The notes beneath the pieces were generated by a model. That model was not told the origin of the DNA and did no database searches. It saw only the letters and a list, made by a program, of their open reading frames with translations. A stretch of DNA of 64,000 nucleotides. It comes from Erythroxylum novogranatense. Lineage: Eukaryota; Streptophyta; Magnoliopsida; Malpighiales; Erythroxylaceae. This document shows, piece by piece, positions 26,352 through 38,900 of the stretch. Both the position numbers and the translations under genes were made by a program. The DNA is taken from contig CM057230.1 in the NCBI GenBank assembly GCA_029891385.1, positions 31,513,402 through 31,577,401 on the forward strand, given 5' to 3'. Numbering within the stretch: the stretch's first letter is position 1; every line of letters begins with the position of its first letter.

Positions 26352-29300
26352 TCATACATCTGTAAAGAATTGCCCAGAGAGGCTACCCATCACCGCAAAT
26401 TGCATGTCCTCCGAGGGTTTCCAGTGGCGCTTCCTTTGATTTATGAACCAATTGTTGATTTGCTTCTGATCCAATCCCGTTGACTCCGCCAATGCTATCT
26501 TATCAGCTTCCTGGAAGATAAGAAGACAGGAAAAAGAAACAACTTTGTCCTCACTTAGTATAAGTATGGTGTCAAATCTGATGCCGTTTCAGCATTCAAA
26601 GTAGAATCTGTAGATAAAGGGCATCATAGTTTGAGATGGAATGTAAGTAATCCCAGTTCTGTCTTAAAATGTACCCCAAAATGGATCTGTGAATCCCGTG
26701 ACAAGGAAACAGTTTCACGATTAGGTTCCTAATGCACCGGTAGATTCAATGAATATACAGATTGTTACAGAAAGTCTGACCAAGAAACATGCTTCGCCTA
26801 ACCCAAGCCCCAACCCTCCCCATCAAATAACATATTATATATGGTGACATCTTATGTAGGCGACTAATTAAGAAATGTGAGTCGACAGGAAACCAAGTAA
26901 TCCTAACAGTTAAAGAGTAGTGGTGAAGCTAGATTCAGTGCCTGGTCCCTAGGCATAAAATGTAGAAAGAAAGGGAGGTACGTACAGTTGGATATGGCCA
27001 TTTATAGTGAACATTCCACCATTCGAGAAGGGTTTGCCTAGCATCCTTTGGTAGCTTTCCCTTCTTCTTTTTCTTTGAGAACTCTAGTTTCAGCTTACTA
27101 ATATGACTTCCAAACTTCTGCAGAAGCTTATCTTTGAGATCTCGGTCTTCTGCATTTTGTTGACCTTCACGTGCTTCAACTTCACCCCCACTCACTTCTT
27201 CGTCCGATGACATCGCACCTTCATCTGGTGACATGACATCAAACAAGTAATTAGACTGTTTCTTGAACTTTATGTCGTACTACAAACATTAGCAAACATG
27301 CAGAACATTAAAGTCTAAAGCTGTATCAGAAAAAAGTAACATCTGGCTATATGAGGAAAAAACAACAAAAGATTGAACCTCTATTGCCGTATCAGAAAAA
27401 AAGAAAATATGGTAGCTAAAGAAAAAACATGTTTTTCAGTTATACTAAATGTGTTTTTGGATTAGTACCAGCACCTGTGGATAAAGCTAGGATCAACAGC
27501 AGCTTGACTTGGAATTCATTTACATCTTTGCGACATCAGAAAACTTTAAAATTTTCGCAGCATAATTGATCATTACAATGAAAACCGACGCTATCTTATA
27601 AACCTATGTTTCAAGATCACTTTAAAATCACTTCTTAAATCAAAATCACCCATAATCGGCACTAAATAACTATGTTATTTTAGAGAAAACACATTATCAC
27701 TTCAATTGCCACAGGCAATCTCAAGATTATAACATGCCATTTCAGCCAAAGAGACCATCTCCGCAAATACTACGTATGGTATATTGAAAGGATCAAAGCA
27801 TTGATATTGGAGCAACGAAGCCATACAAATGATGTGACTCGCTTTTAATCTGTAACCATTTGCTTCAAGCCTTCAACTATCCGCCAACAACAGAGCTTAG
27901 GATCTTCTTTAACCCAAATACTACCTACAACTTCCGCATCGAGTAACCCGGTTGCCAACCCAATAATTCAAAAAAGTGATGCCAGAATCCACAATAGTAA
28001 CACGGCAGTTGAGTTCGGATGATCACATGAGATGCAGCTGAATATTAAAGCCGCCACTCCTATCCGTTAAACAAGAACTCCAAATGAAGTTTAATCGACG
28101 CCTGAATTCAGTAATTATGCTTAAGTAAATCCATCACGGAACAAACAAAGGAGAAAAGCCCGGGTTAAAACCAAGAGAGAGGAACCCACTAACAGTCTCT
28201 GACAAACAATTAGACCGAGGCCTGACCGACATAGAAAAGGAGTGCACACTTCACTGACAATGGCTGTGTTTGGTTATGTCGTTTGACAGACAAAAGTACC
28301 TCAGTGGAAAAGATGGCGTGCATGTACAGAAAGAGAGATAGAGTTGCATGAAAAAGATTTAAATGAAAATGTTAAATAAATGATTAAGATTAGAATTTAG
28401 AACGTCATAGAAGGCCACTCGCCATCCTGTAGACGACAGCCCACAGTCCCCACCAAATCTATTAACTCATCTCCTTAACACGAGATAACTTATTTTAAGT
28501 CCACTGTGGCAGGTAGGCCATGATATACTCACTTTGTACTACTCCACTCCGATACTGGTCTCAAGCAGCTCGAATTGACAGAAATAACCCCCATACAGAT
28601 GCCCAATTTTCTGTCATTCAGGAATACAAAAATCTATCCATCGTTGTCTAGAACATCTCAGCTCTCTCCTCCCCACGCAATACAAGTTAACGGAACAAAG
28701 AGTTCGAGGACATCGATTCAAGAATATTTTCACAAAGAACATTAATTTCCGATGGCAACCGACCAAAGTGGAGACAAGAACTGAACAATGGAAGATGAGA
28801 AATTTTCGACGGAACGAAATCGATGAGCTTTTACGAGAAGTGGGTCAAAGAAAGAAGATAATGTCCACCATAGATTAACAGGACCCGCAGCAACTCCAAG
28901 TCGGATTTAAGGGACTCAAGACACGTGTGATGCACTATCAAAGAAAAGCACGAAGACCCACCAACTCCACAAAGAAACAAACAAATGCCCTTGGACATGA
29001 CAGCCACTAAGCAGTTAGCAGTATCAGCTGCTGTTCTCAGTATGTAGGGAAAGACTAGCAGAGATGGAATTGAATGATCATCATTCATCAGTGCAAACTC
29101 ACTCACCCATTCTCTCTCTCCCCGCATAAAGCTGGTGGACTCAGCGAAATCTGCGGAAGTCCCATGTGGAACTCCGACCACCCGCTCTACCCGGGCAAAA
29201 AGCGCCATTAAAGTCTCCATTAGACTCGCCCACATTTATCACCAACAACCCCACAATCTATAACCTTTTGTCATGTATTACGCAGAACAAATGCAAGTCT

Positions 29301-32300
29301 CTCTCTCTTCCATTAATAAACCAAAACACCCAACACTCACCAATCAAAGCTGGTATTCATATAAACGAATACAAGCATGAAATTTCCATGTTCAAAGATA
29401 ATAAGATCACGGAGCCCCAAGAAATTTTTCGGTACATTTCACCCATCCAAATGTTTTACTCAGATATATACAATATTGCAGCCAACTTAGAACAGCACAT
29501 ACACCTTGTCAATGGGTCAAAAACATGAGAAAAATAACACGTCGTCAGACGTACTAATCATTGCCTTCCTAAGCACTCAAGTCTAAAGATTCAATCTTTT
29601 GAGTGCCACTTGAATATTTTCATTGGTTTTGATACGTGCTTTGTTCATAGACCGTTGACTAGAATACTCATATGTTCCGAAAGACGATGCTATGCAACTC
29701 TGGCATGGCTGCTAAGTAAAGTACGTAAAAATGCGAGCTAGGAAGACGAAGGAATTCGGCTTATGTTTCGTTTTATATGGTCAACTGATAAAAGCTGACA
29801 AGAAGAGACTCGTAAAACTACACACCAAAGGCAAGCATGCATGATATCAGATATCATAGTACAAACATACCTTGGTTAAACATGCAGCAAATGTCTAAAT
29901 ATATGCTCAAGCTAAGTAATGACAACAGACGAACTGCCTTCCAAAAGTAGTAAACCAGAAAACCGAAACCAAGAGCATATATGCTATTGGATTACCATGC
30001 TGGCATGTCCAAAGAATCTTGCCTTTTCACCTTTTTTTTTGGCAAGTTATTAAATGACCTAGTTGTATAAAAGAAGATCAAGAAGAATCCTCTCAGCAGA
30101 AGACATAATAAAGAAACACAAGGCTTGTTAGCAAAGACGATAACATCACTCAAACGGTAGTCTGCACTTCCAAAAAAAAAGATAGAACTTGCCAACCAAT
30201 AACAAAGTGATCAAAAACTAACTTTAAAACACACAAATGTTTATGAAGTTGTATTAATGTAGCTACATTATCATTTACAACTATAAGTAACTAGCAAAGA
30301 TTGAGATTCCATTCCTGCAATGTAAATGCCGAAAACACAGTTGTGTTTTCAGTTTAAAGGTATTTAAATTAGATAACGGAAGTGGTATGGGCAATAGCGA
30401 AATGTTTGTTAAGCTCTACTACTTTTTGCCAACACAGAAACGACCACTTTGATTAGGCAGCCTTTAAAGGGATGAGGAAGGCTCAGTAGACTAAATAAGT
30501 GGACTTCCAGGTAATAGTACGGTAGACATGTACTTCATCGAGAACCCTGTAATCCACCTTTTCTAATACTATACTCCTCCAATTGAAGTATCTAACTATG
30601 AACATAAATGCAGATCCCAGTGATACTTTTCTATATCCTCACTTTTAAGAAGATGCAGCCATTACGATTTACAGGCAATAGCACTTCAAAGACAGAAACC
30701 AGTCAGCACTCAGCCAATTCCCAAGGTTCTCCTTTTACATCCCATCATACAGACGCATGGCTCACACGTTATTCGACCATACAATTTACAAAAGCACCAG
30801 AATTAGGCATAATTACCATTCATTACCAACCAGTTAGAACCAAGCAAGCTCTTTTTTTTGGGAAGTAGGTCCCATGCATGCAAATAAGTTGTGTCAATAA
30901 ATGTGTTTATTCTATACTTAATCGATGTCTGAAATTTCAGCAACAAAATGTGATTTAAGCTAAGTATCTATAAAATAAAATTAAGCATTTCAAATGGAGA
31001 TTAAGATTAAAATTAGAACAAGGCTAGGAGGCAGAAATCTGGTCGAAGGATGTAAATCTACATAAGATATTGTTAACCGACACATGTTAGTCAGAAAATT
31101 TTAACACAATAAATATTTCTCTGATATAAGAACAAGAAGTAGAAAAAGTATAACTTGTAACACTGTTTCTCGAACATTATTTTTTAAAGGGATTGAGCCC
31201 GAGCCATTCTGAGGAATATAATCAGAATAAATGAACTTGAAACCAAGGTTTGTTTACAATTATTTCAAATAAGAAAAGGGGGGCGGGGGACTCTAAAATG
31301 CAACATATACACTCCAGACTGTCTATCAACCATGCAACCAACGTACTATTAGTCATATGTCTATAAGGAAATGACAGTAACTCCTATGATTAGAATGGTT
31401 AATTTACTTCAAAGTACAAGTATTATCTTCACTAAAATAAAGCTTTCATAAGTCATCACTTTTTAATGTAACACAACATATAGCTCTAATTGCCGTATGT
31501 TTTCATTCTTTCACAATCGGACAGATTTGCAATGGCAAGCGCAAGTAAGCCTTTAATTTAACAGCAAGTGTACATCTTCAACATCTTATTACAAATAAGC
31601 AGCTCTCACAAATATGAACGATCAATAGCTTCAGTGTAGTTAGTGGTTTGTAGAAGTTTTATTTCAAAATAATCGGACGTGTCGGGAAAAGTAAAATACG
31701 ATTTCAAGTGGTCGTGCAAAGCCAAGAGTGACTTCACATGTTTCCTACGAGTCAGTTTCAATCTACACATTATAACAGTACTTGAAAAGACGAATCAAAA
31801 TGCCAAATAAGGAAAAAGATCGGCATTAATAGCAAAGAGCAAAATATAATTTGATTTCCCTAAAAAGTTGACCTTTGGAAAGTCCACCGGATTTAACTAT
31901 ACACAACTTACCAAACCACAAATTACTAAACCATCTAACTGAACTCTGATGAAACGTCAAATTCAGAATCTTTGGAACAATAAGTTTGGATTTTCAAGCT
32001 CACCCCTTTCTGACGCATACAAAAGGAAAATTCACATCAAAGTAAGTTGAGCAAAACCTTACAAGTAAATGAGTTGATCTTCGATCTTTATCAAAAAATG
32101 AAAAGAAAAAGCTCCATAACCGTGAGAAATGCCATCGCAGCAGATCCCGTGACTTTTTTTGACACACCCGTTCTCTTTCATATATATATATATATATATA
32201 TATACAATGGAGAGATGTACTAGTTCCAAGCAAACATTTACAAACTAAGCAATTTTCAGCTTATTCTCCCAAGGAACCGAAATCAGCGAAATGTAAGACG

Positions 32301-33992
32301 TTGGCGGCACTAAAAAGTAGGTAACAAGAATCTCTTCCCGGGTCTAGGGTTTTATTAGTCAGTTACTTAGTTTGATTATTTTTGCCCTATATCAATCTTT
32401 GGTTGTTATTTGATCATCGTTAACTCTTTCATCAACAAGCAATTTGTTGTAGGAATTAAAAAGAAGGGATCAAAAGCAGTAAATAGCGGGTTAGGACTGG
32501 GAAGGAAACCAAGAAACTTGCGAATAATAGCCTGCCAGTCTTGAGATGATAATGTTTGGGTCATACGGTATTTCTGTTTCCTAACAACCACTAATCATGT
32601 GGCATGCTTAATGCAGTCACAGCGAGGACAAAACCTTATGTATGTGCACAAAAGTCAAGTGATGTCAAAAAAAGAAAAAAGAAACATGATCAGATTTTAA
32701 TAGATCGTTCATGCTAGAGTAAGAGAGAGAAGAGAAAAATACTGACCAGAGAGGGTTCTGATCGAGGCACCTGTGCAAAGATTGCGTAGCTGCATTTCGA
32801 TCTCGTTCAAGAAGGTGGTGGCTTCGCCAAAAGGCCTCTCGAGATCAGATTTGTACTTCACCAACACATCGTAGTAGGTTTTCTGCACGAAAGACAACGG
32901 ATGTTTTTTTGGGATCAGAAGACTACATCGAAGATAAAAATTCCAAATACACGCTCTCCTTTAATTACCATGAACTCGTCGAGCTCTGGATCGGCTCCGA
33001 AGCACGAGGATGCAGCTTCTCGCTTGAACAGGTCATTTCCTTGCCTGATTTCATCCAGCAAACACGATATTTCCGGCGGCGCTCCAACCTTCATGAAAAA
33101 CGAAACGATGAGAGAAAAATCTTCTAGGTTAATAAACAATAACTTAAAAGTCGAATTGGGAAAAAAGAAAAGAAATAACTAACTACGGCTAAGCAACCAA
33201 ATGTGAATTTCAGGAAATTTTTCTCTTCGTAAAAGTATTAACAAGTAATCTAAAGTTATTAGCGAAGCGAAACGTTCCTACACCGCTCTGGCGGTATCGT
33301 CAAAACCAAGACGCAGTTCTTGAAAAACATTTTTCTTTCTGAAGAAAAAACCACGGGATAAGAGAAAATCATGCTGTTGGAAGAAGAAAATTAAGAGCAG
33401 ATAGTTGTGATAGTGTAATATGTTTATGAAGATGCAAGCAAACGATGGTCAATAGCCATTAGCGCGTAGTTCAATTTCGGTTCCGTCCTTTAAGCTTCTG
33501 TTTACTTGACCGCCAAACAGCTGGTACAGTAACACCGAAATAATTATGTCAAGTTTACGAGGTCAAACACAACACACGAGAACCACACAACCCGAAGCTT
33601 TGCTTTCCACTCCTTGCCTTCTTTAGCACAACCGAAGAGAGTCAGAGAGAGATATAGATAATTACATATACAGTGGAGAGGTTTCTTAAGGCAGTTTTCA
33701 CCTTCTGGCAATCGATATAGGCGTCGAGCAAACGTGGATAGCCAGGATGCGAAGCAATTTTAGCTTTGATCAACAAAGAGGACACATCTTCTGGAATCTC
33801 CGGCGGCGCGATATCAGAAGGCTCCCCCGCCTCGGAAATCAAGTCGACGTCGGATCCGAAGATCGGAAACCGATGATCCGACGGCGAGAGGAAGCACTGA
33901 TATTCGGACGGCAGAATCAGGCTCTGAGGCGACATCAAAGGTTTGTCGGAGAAATCTGCCGACGAGTGTAGGCCGCCAAACAGCCCATCCAT
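26352..33992 (-). CDS. KNAT6: class I KNOX homeodomain protein, KNAT2/KNAT6-like
   Basis: Five exons on the minus strand: 33702-33992, 32969-33088, 32747-32882, 26986-27224, 26352-26510; 314 residues. KNOX1 (about 70-115) contains [20 protein letters not shown] and [14 protein letters not shown]2 (about 130-175) contains [20 protein letters not shown] and [10 protein letters not shown]. The ELK region is about 212-232. The TALE homeodomain (about 233-295) carries the PYP loop extension at 259-261 and [15 protein letters not shown]. It is a nuclear transcription factor acting with BELL partners in shoot meristem and boundary identity. The N-terminus ([17 protein letters not shown]) and the ending QFFTDV place it with KNAT2/KNAT6 rather than STM or BP; it could be the single orthologue of both. 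Intron 3 is 5.5 kb, and intron 4 splits the homeodomain at a position usual for the family. Confidence 0.93.
27225..32746 (-). other. large intron 3 of the KNOX gene
   Basis: 5.5 kb between the KNOX2 and ELK exons, with a donor at 32746 and an acceptor ending at 27225. No TE ends or convincing coding potential were found. ORFs at 28831-29235, 29166-29528 and 30608-30868 look random. A (TA)n microsatellite lies at about 32180-32204. Large introns at this position are a known feature of class I KNOX genes and can hold regulatory sequence, which cannot be judged here. Confidence 0.7.
32180..32204. repeat. (TA)n microsatellite in KNOX intron 3
   Basis: An uninterrupted run of about 12 TA units. 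Confidence 0.9.
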
Positions 33993-34332
33993 AAATGGAG
34001 CTTCTCAAACAAATGATTGGTGAGATTATGATTATGATCAGAGAGAAACAAAAACAAAAACAAAACAAAAAAAGGCAGAATAATCTTTTAAGGTTTGATT
34101 TTCCCTTTCTCGCGATTTGCTCTCTTCTTTTTCGTTTTCGTTTTAACAGGAGAGAGTTGGGTTTGAATTTGCTGGAATTGGAGACGACGAGAGGGAGTGC
34201 TAGTGCGAGGGCGAGTGCTCTTGGAGAGTGTGTTTTTTCGGTTTACGAACAAAAGACAGCGAGGAAAAAAGAGTTGCAGTTTTTATTGCCTCTTTTTCAA
34301 TTTAATTAATTATACTACACCTACAGTGATGA

Positions 34333-34366
<34 letters not shown>

Positions 34367-35520
34367 TCCAATTAGAATTGAGATATCCCAAAACTTTGCA
34401 AAATAAGTACATTCGGAATTCAATTCTTAATTATTGCATGACTTATTAGTTATTACTAATGACAGATTCATGCATGAAAACACTAAAATCTTATGCGCTT
34501 GTGGATTTTCGTAATAATTCTAAACCTTTTCTATATATTTATACTTTACCATTTGCTCATTTCCTTATTTTTGTTTTCGTACAACCTAATTTCAAAGCTG
34601 TAATGTAGACAGCATCAAAACACTCAAGTGGCATAAGATTATAGGACCTTGAATATTTGGTGCCACTTTTATACGTAATAGCATCATCATACCTAGAAAC
34701 CTCTTAGTAGATGCTTGAAAGTTGCCTTCCAAGCCCTCCTGGCTTTGTATCTGACTTTATTTAAATCCTTATTGATATATTTTAAAACAAAAATTATATA
34801 AGTATCACGTCTTTAAAATTATCAATTTGTACGAGATAAGATCTAATTCATAGAAAGAAAAATCAAAATTATAACATAACAAAACTAGAATTTAATATTA
34901 AAAGCTTCTTAAATACTCATAAACATGCGTTTTATGAGTATTAGATTTCAAGAATCGACAAAATGTATCAATCAAGAGAAGCATAAAAATTAGCCTCTTA
35001 TAATGAATTCCAGGGGGCAAGAAGCCACTTTTGTTACGATTGATTGTGATGCTCGGAAAAGAGAAACCAGATAATGCAACTTGCAAGAAAATAAAACATC
35101 CTTCACTACTCTTTTTTCTTGCTAAATAAATAAAAAAAGGCAAATTAAACGTTACAGGCTAACTACAATAGACTGCCACTTGCCAAAAAAAGGCATACCC
35201 CAAATTGGTAAGATTAAGTTACTCTTTTTCGTTTTACGAGCCAAAACTTGATTAAACATGTTAATTAAACACCATAATTAACTTGTTTTTTTTTTTTCTT
35301 TTTTCCACGGATGCCTTACAGCCTTAGAGAATAGAGATAGAGAATATAACGGGGACAAAGATACTTTACGCAAATTATTAAATTCTTAAAATTGAGGCAC
35401 ATCATTTTTTTATTGACCCCACATTACCCAGCTAAAAGCTTGTTATTTATGTTTCATTTTAATTCCTCTCCATAAATTAAGAAGACAAAGACACCACTCC
35501 ACAAGCTTGCTTAATTAGTA
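33993..35520 (-). promoter_or_regulatory. upstream region of the KNOX gene
   Basis: About 1.5 kb between the KNOX start and the divergent small ORF. Read on the minus strand it has a pyrimidine-rich leader (34030-34160) and a compound dinucleotide repeat at 34330-34367. No larger ORF is credible. Confidence 0.4.
34330..34367. repeat. compound (CA)n(TA)n microsatellite upstream of KNOX
   Basis: About six CA units run directly into about ten TA units, some 340 bp upstream of the KNOX start codon. Confidence 0.9.
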
Positions 35521-35521
35521 G

Positions 35522-35529
35522 TATATAAG
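35522..35529 (+). promoter_or_regulatory. TATA box of the small gene candidate
   Basis: TATATAAG lies 114 bp before an ATG in strong context, a normal distance for a plant core promoter with a leader of about 90 nt. Confidence 0.55.
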
Positions 35530-35642
35530 ATTTCATTTTTAAACACTCTCAAACAAATTCAATCTTTTAACTATGATCTCTTATTCTTAAAGTTGCAATT
35601 TATTTTTTAAAATAAAAAAATTGAAAAACTTACTTCTGAACC

Positions 35643-35906
35643 ATGGCCGACACGATTCTTTCTCCATATTCATCAATTAATAAGGAAAGTACACTAACCT
35701 ACTCTAACACCCACCGAAACCCGCCGTGTTTACAAGATCTAAAGCATAGATCAGATCTAAGGGCCAAAAAAGAATATTCTCACCTCTCCACCGTTGATCT
35801 TGACATAAAGCACTTGCCTGTGGAGCCACAGGTTGGATTGTGGCAGCCCATGAGCTATCAGAGACTAGCTAGGATTGGTGAACAAGTTCACCTGCGGAGC
35901 TGCTAA
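35643..35906 (+). CDS. small protein candidate, 87 residues, family not recognised
   Basis: A single uninterrupted ORF starts in an excellent context (GAACCATGGCC) and is preceded by a TATATAAG box at 35522. The product begins MADTILSPYSSINKESTLTY, is hydrophilic and slightly basic, has two Cys and no signal peptide or membrane segment, and ends EQVHLRSC. I do not recognise a domain. It lies divergently 1.65 kb from the KNOX start. The promoter and start context favour a real gene or a 5' exon. A GT following TATAG at about 35910 could be a donor, but I found no convincing second exon. It might instead be a chance ORF in a non-coding RNA. Confidence 0.45.
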   Translation: MADTILSPYSSINKESTLTYSNTHRNPPCLQDLKHRSDLRAKKEYSHLSTVDLDIKHLPVEPQVGLWQPMSYQRLARIGEQVHLRSC

Positions 35907-38900
35907 TTATAGGTTGGTTTTTCTGAAAGATGCCATAAGTGGAGGCTCCATTTTAAGGATGGCCCAAGTTGGATGAAGGATGGATCACTTGTTACACGAT
36001 CGATATCTACATAGATAGCTACAACTAATAATAATAACCAAGTCCAAGACACAATTATCACTTATTATATAATAGGTCCATTTTTTAGACATGGGATTAT
36101 ATACAACTCTCAATGAATTGTAGTTTTTAGTTGGTCATCTTAGAATTAAGGAAATATTTTACATATGTGACAATTTAATATCATAATTTTGTTTTTATCT
36201 AAAATATAAATTTAACCTTAAAGTTAATTTTAGTTACAGTTAATCTCTTAATTTTTTATTAAATGAATATTAGTTTTTCAATTAACTTAAACTTTTGAAA
36301 GTCAAATAAAGTCAATAATAAAATCTTGAATTTATTTATAAAAAAAAGAACAGAATGCATATAAAGTGAAGTTCTTCTATGTTGTTTTATCATATGATTC
36401 AACTCATTAATTAATAAATTTCTCAAAATGGACCAAAAGGAGCTAATTGTTTCATTTCATCATAATGGTGCAAGGACTGAGGAAGGGAGGTGCGGGCCAC
36501 GGTGTCCTTATGGTGGCAGAGGGGCGGCTCTTCCTTGCACGCAACTGGTGGAGAAGCAGTGATTGATTTGATTGATTGATTGACCTTTCAAATTTTTTAC
36601 TTTCTCAAAATTATAACAACATATTATGTTGTATGGATCTTATTCTTCTAGCAAACAATCAGTCACCACCCTCCCTGACCCAGCCCCCTCGAGTTGAGTT
36701 TCCCACAACATCCTTGAGTGTTCCCATTTTCTAGGCTTTTGTTGCCTTTTAGTTTTAGTCCGTCGTTCATTGCACTGTCTTCTATAGATGATTCGCCAAG
36801 GATAAGGAGTGATTATAAGTTTCACTAAAAATTATTCATTATCAATTTAGTTACCACAACCCAAGTTTAAAATCATCCTTTTTTTTAATGCTAAGTTAAA
36901 ACAAAATCACATTTGTATGTATAGTTCCCTCCTAGGCTTAGGAAAACAACCCAAAAGATTGGCTTGGAAAATGTAATATTAACTAATAAAAGTGAAACTG
37001 AAAAAGCTGAAAATGGAAAAGACATACCAGCCTTGGAACTTTTCTCATAAAGAGTGAAGGGCACAGCTCCCACTCGTAGCTTTGGATCTTGGTCAAAACG
37101 GGCATTTAGAGCTTCTTAAGCCACATGAGTGTCATTGAATTGGGTGGACATGAAGTGATATAAGTAGGTGGGGTTTGTGCCTAACTCATAAAAATGACAG
37201 AAAGGCAAGTATCTGGGGCTTGGCTAGCTGGTTTCAGGTCGTTTATGGATATTGAAATTCTGTGTAGTTTGTGTACATATAAACATATATATATACACAC
37301 GAGACGAGATTCTCGAGAGAGTATTCTGAGCTTTTTTATAACAGTCCTTAGTCCTTACACTTCATAGATTACTTTTTGAACAATAAATTAAATTAATAAT
37401 ATATCTATTGATAAAAGCGAGTCCCCTCCGCCAACTCCTGAGATTTTGCCAACTGCCAAGAGCATAATCTTTTTGGAGAGAGTAAAGCTCCCATGTGTAT
37501 ATTTTTTTATTACTACTTCCGTCCAACGCAAGGCCCTGTCAAAATGTCAATGCCAAACCTCTGTTCAGGACTATTCCTTTCGTTACCCTGAAAATGCTTT
37601 TACTCCCCACTTCCAGTCACGGTAGAAATCTGGGTCTGTTTCCAGTTACGATATTAATTGAACATACACCACTAAGATCTGTTTGTACATTTAGTTTCTT
37701 TTACAGGATCAACTCACTTTTATATTAATTACAATTTCGCATTATCATCCCATTTTTAAACAATAATAATAATTTAAACTACGATCATCATATTGGGTTG
37801 TAATTTAAAATTTTGAAGGCTCATCTAGAAAAAGGTGGTTAACAATCAATAATATTGTATACGTTTTTATACATTTCATGTTATGCAACTGAAGTGAGAT
37901 AGTTTTCCGTTACCTATGTATTTATTAGGTGGCAGTGGTCGTAGAATCGTGTGTGTGTGTCAAACTAGTAGTAGTTGTACGTATCTCTTGTAACTTTCTC
38001 TGATATTAAAATCTTTGACACTGGCATGGCATCATCCATGCATGCACGTGAAGTTTCCCAAAACGTACCTTTCCCAGAAGTAGTTTTTTTTGGGTGACAG
38101 GTTTTATCGTTAAAGAAGTGGTCCTAAGAATTAGCTAGACATTGGAGATTTGTATTTGTCCTGCATCCTTTGTGTAATGAATATACCAAAAAGGTTGTCT
38201 TTGTGCTTCATGAAAATCAAGGTTTAATCTCTCACGAAGTGGTCCTGACTCCTCCTGGAATCCTGCTTTTCACGACCATCATAAGCATGCAGGTCCCTAT
38301 CCAGCTATCTTTCTCTCAAAGTCTTGGTTTTCTGAAACTTCCTCATTGACAGAATCCAGCACTCACTCACATTACTATATATGTCACCAGTTAAGCTCTG
38401 TGTCGCTTGGTACTTCTACTACAAGGAACATCAATTGGACTAAGCTCGCATCCAGTTCACAGGCACTGGAGCCACCTCTTAACCCCACCTGATCAAAACA
38501 AGTCACTATGACGATTATGTATTCATTCCATGCACTATTCACAAATGGTCTCCAATACGATGCACCTAACAGCAACAACAGTGACCTAATACTATTGGGG
38601 GAACCAGAACATTCAAGTCATGGAAGAAATTATCTTTTTAAAGTTGAGTGGTCAACACATGAAGGGCCAGTTGAAATCATAAATATTCAATGCCGCAGAT
38701 AAAGATCGTACATTCTTTTATAAATTATCACAAATCCAAGTTATTAACTTGTATAAATTATCATCAAGCATTAACCTTGCATTTTCTCAATCACAAGTCA
38801 ACCGTATTTGTGTCATCGATTCCATGCTTTGGAATGCGTGTTCAGGTCTCTATCAAGAGATACCCTTGTGAAGAAGATGACTTAATGGTAGAAGTAGTTG

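Noticed and set aside
28831..29528. ORFs of 134 and 120 codons inside the KNOX intron
   Set aside because: No family pattern, overlapping on opposite strands, no promoter or splice context; consistent with chance.
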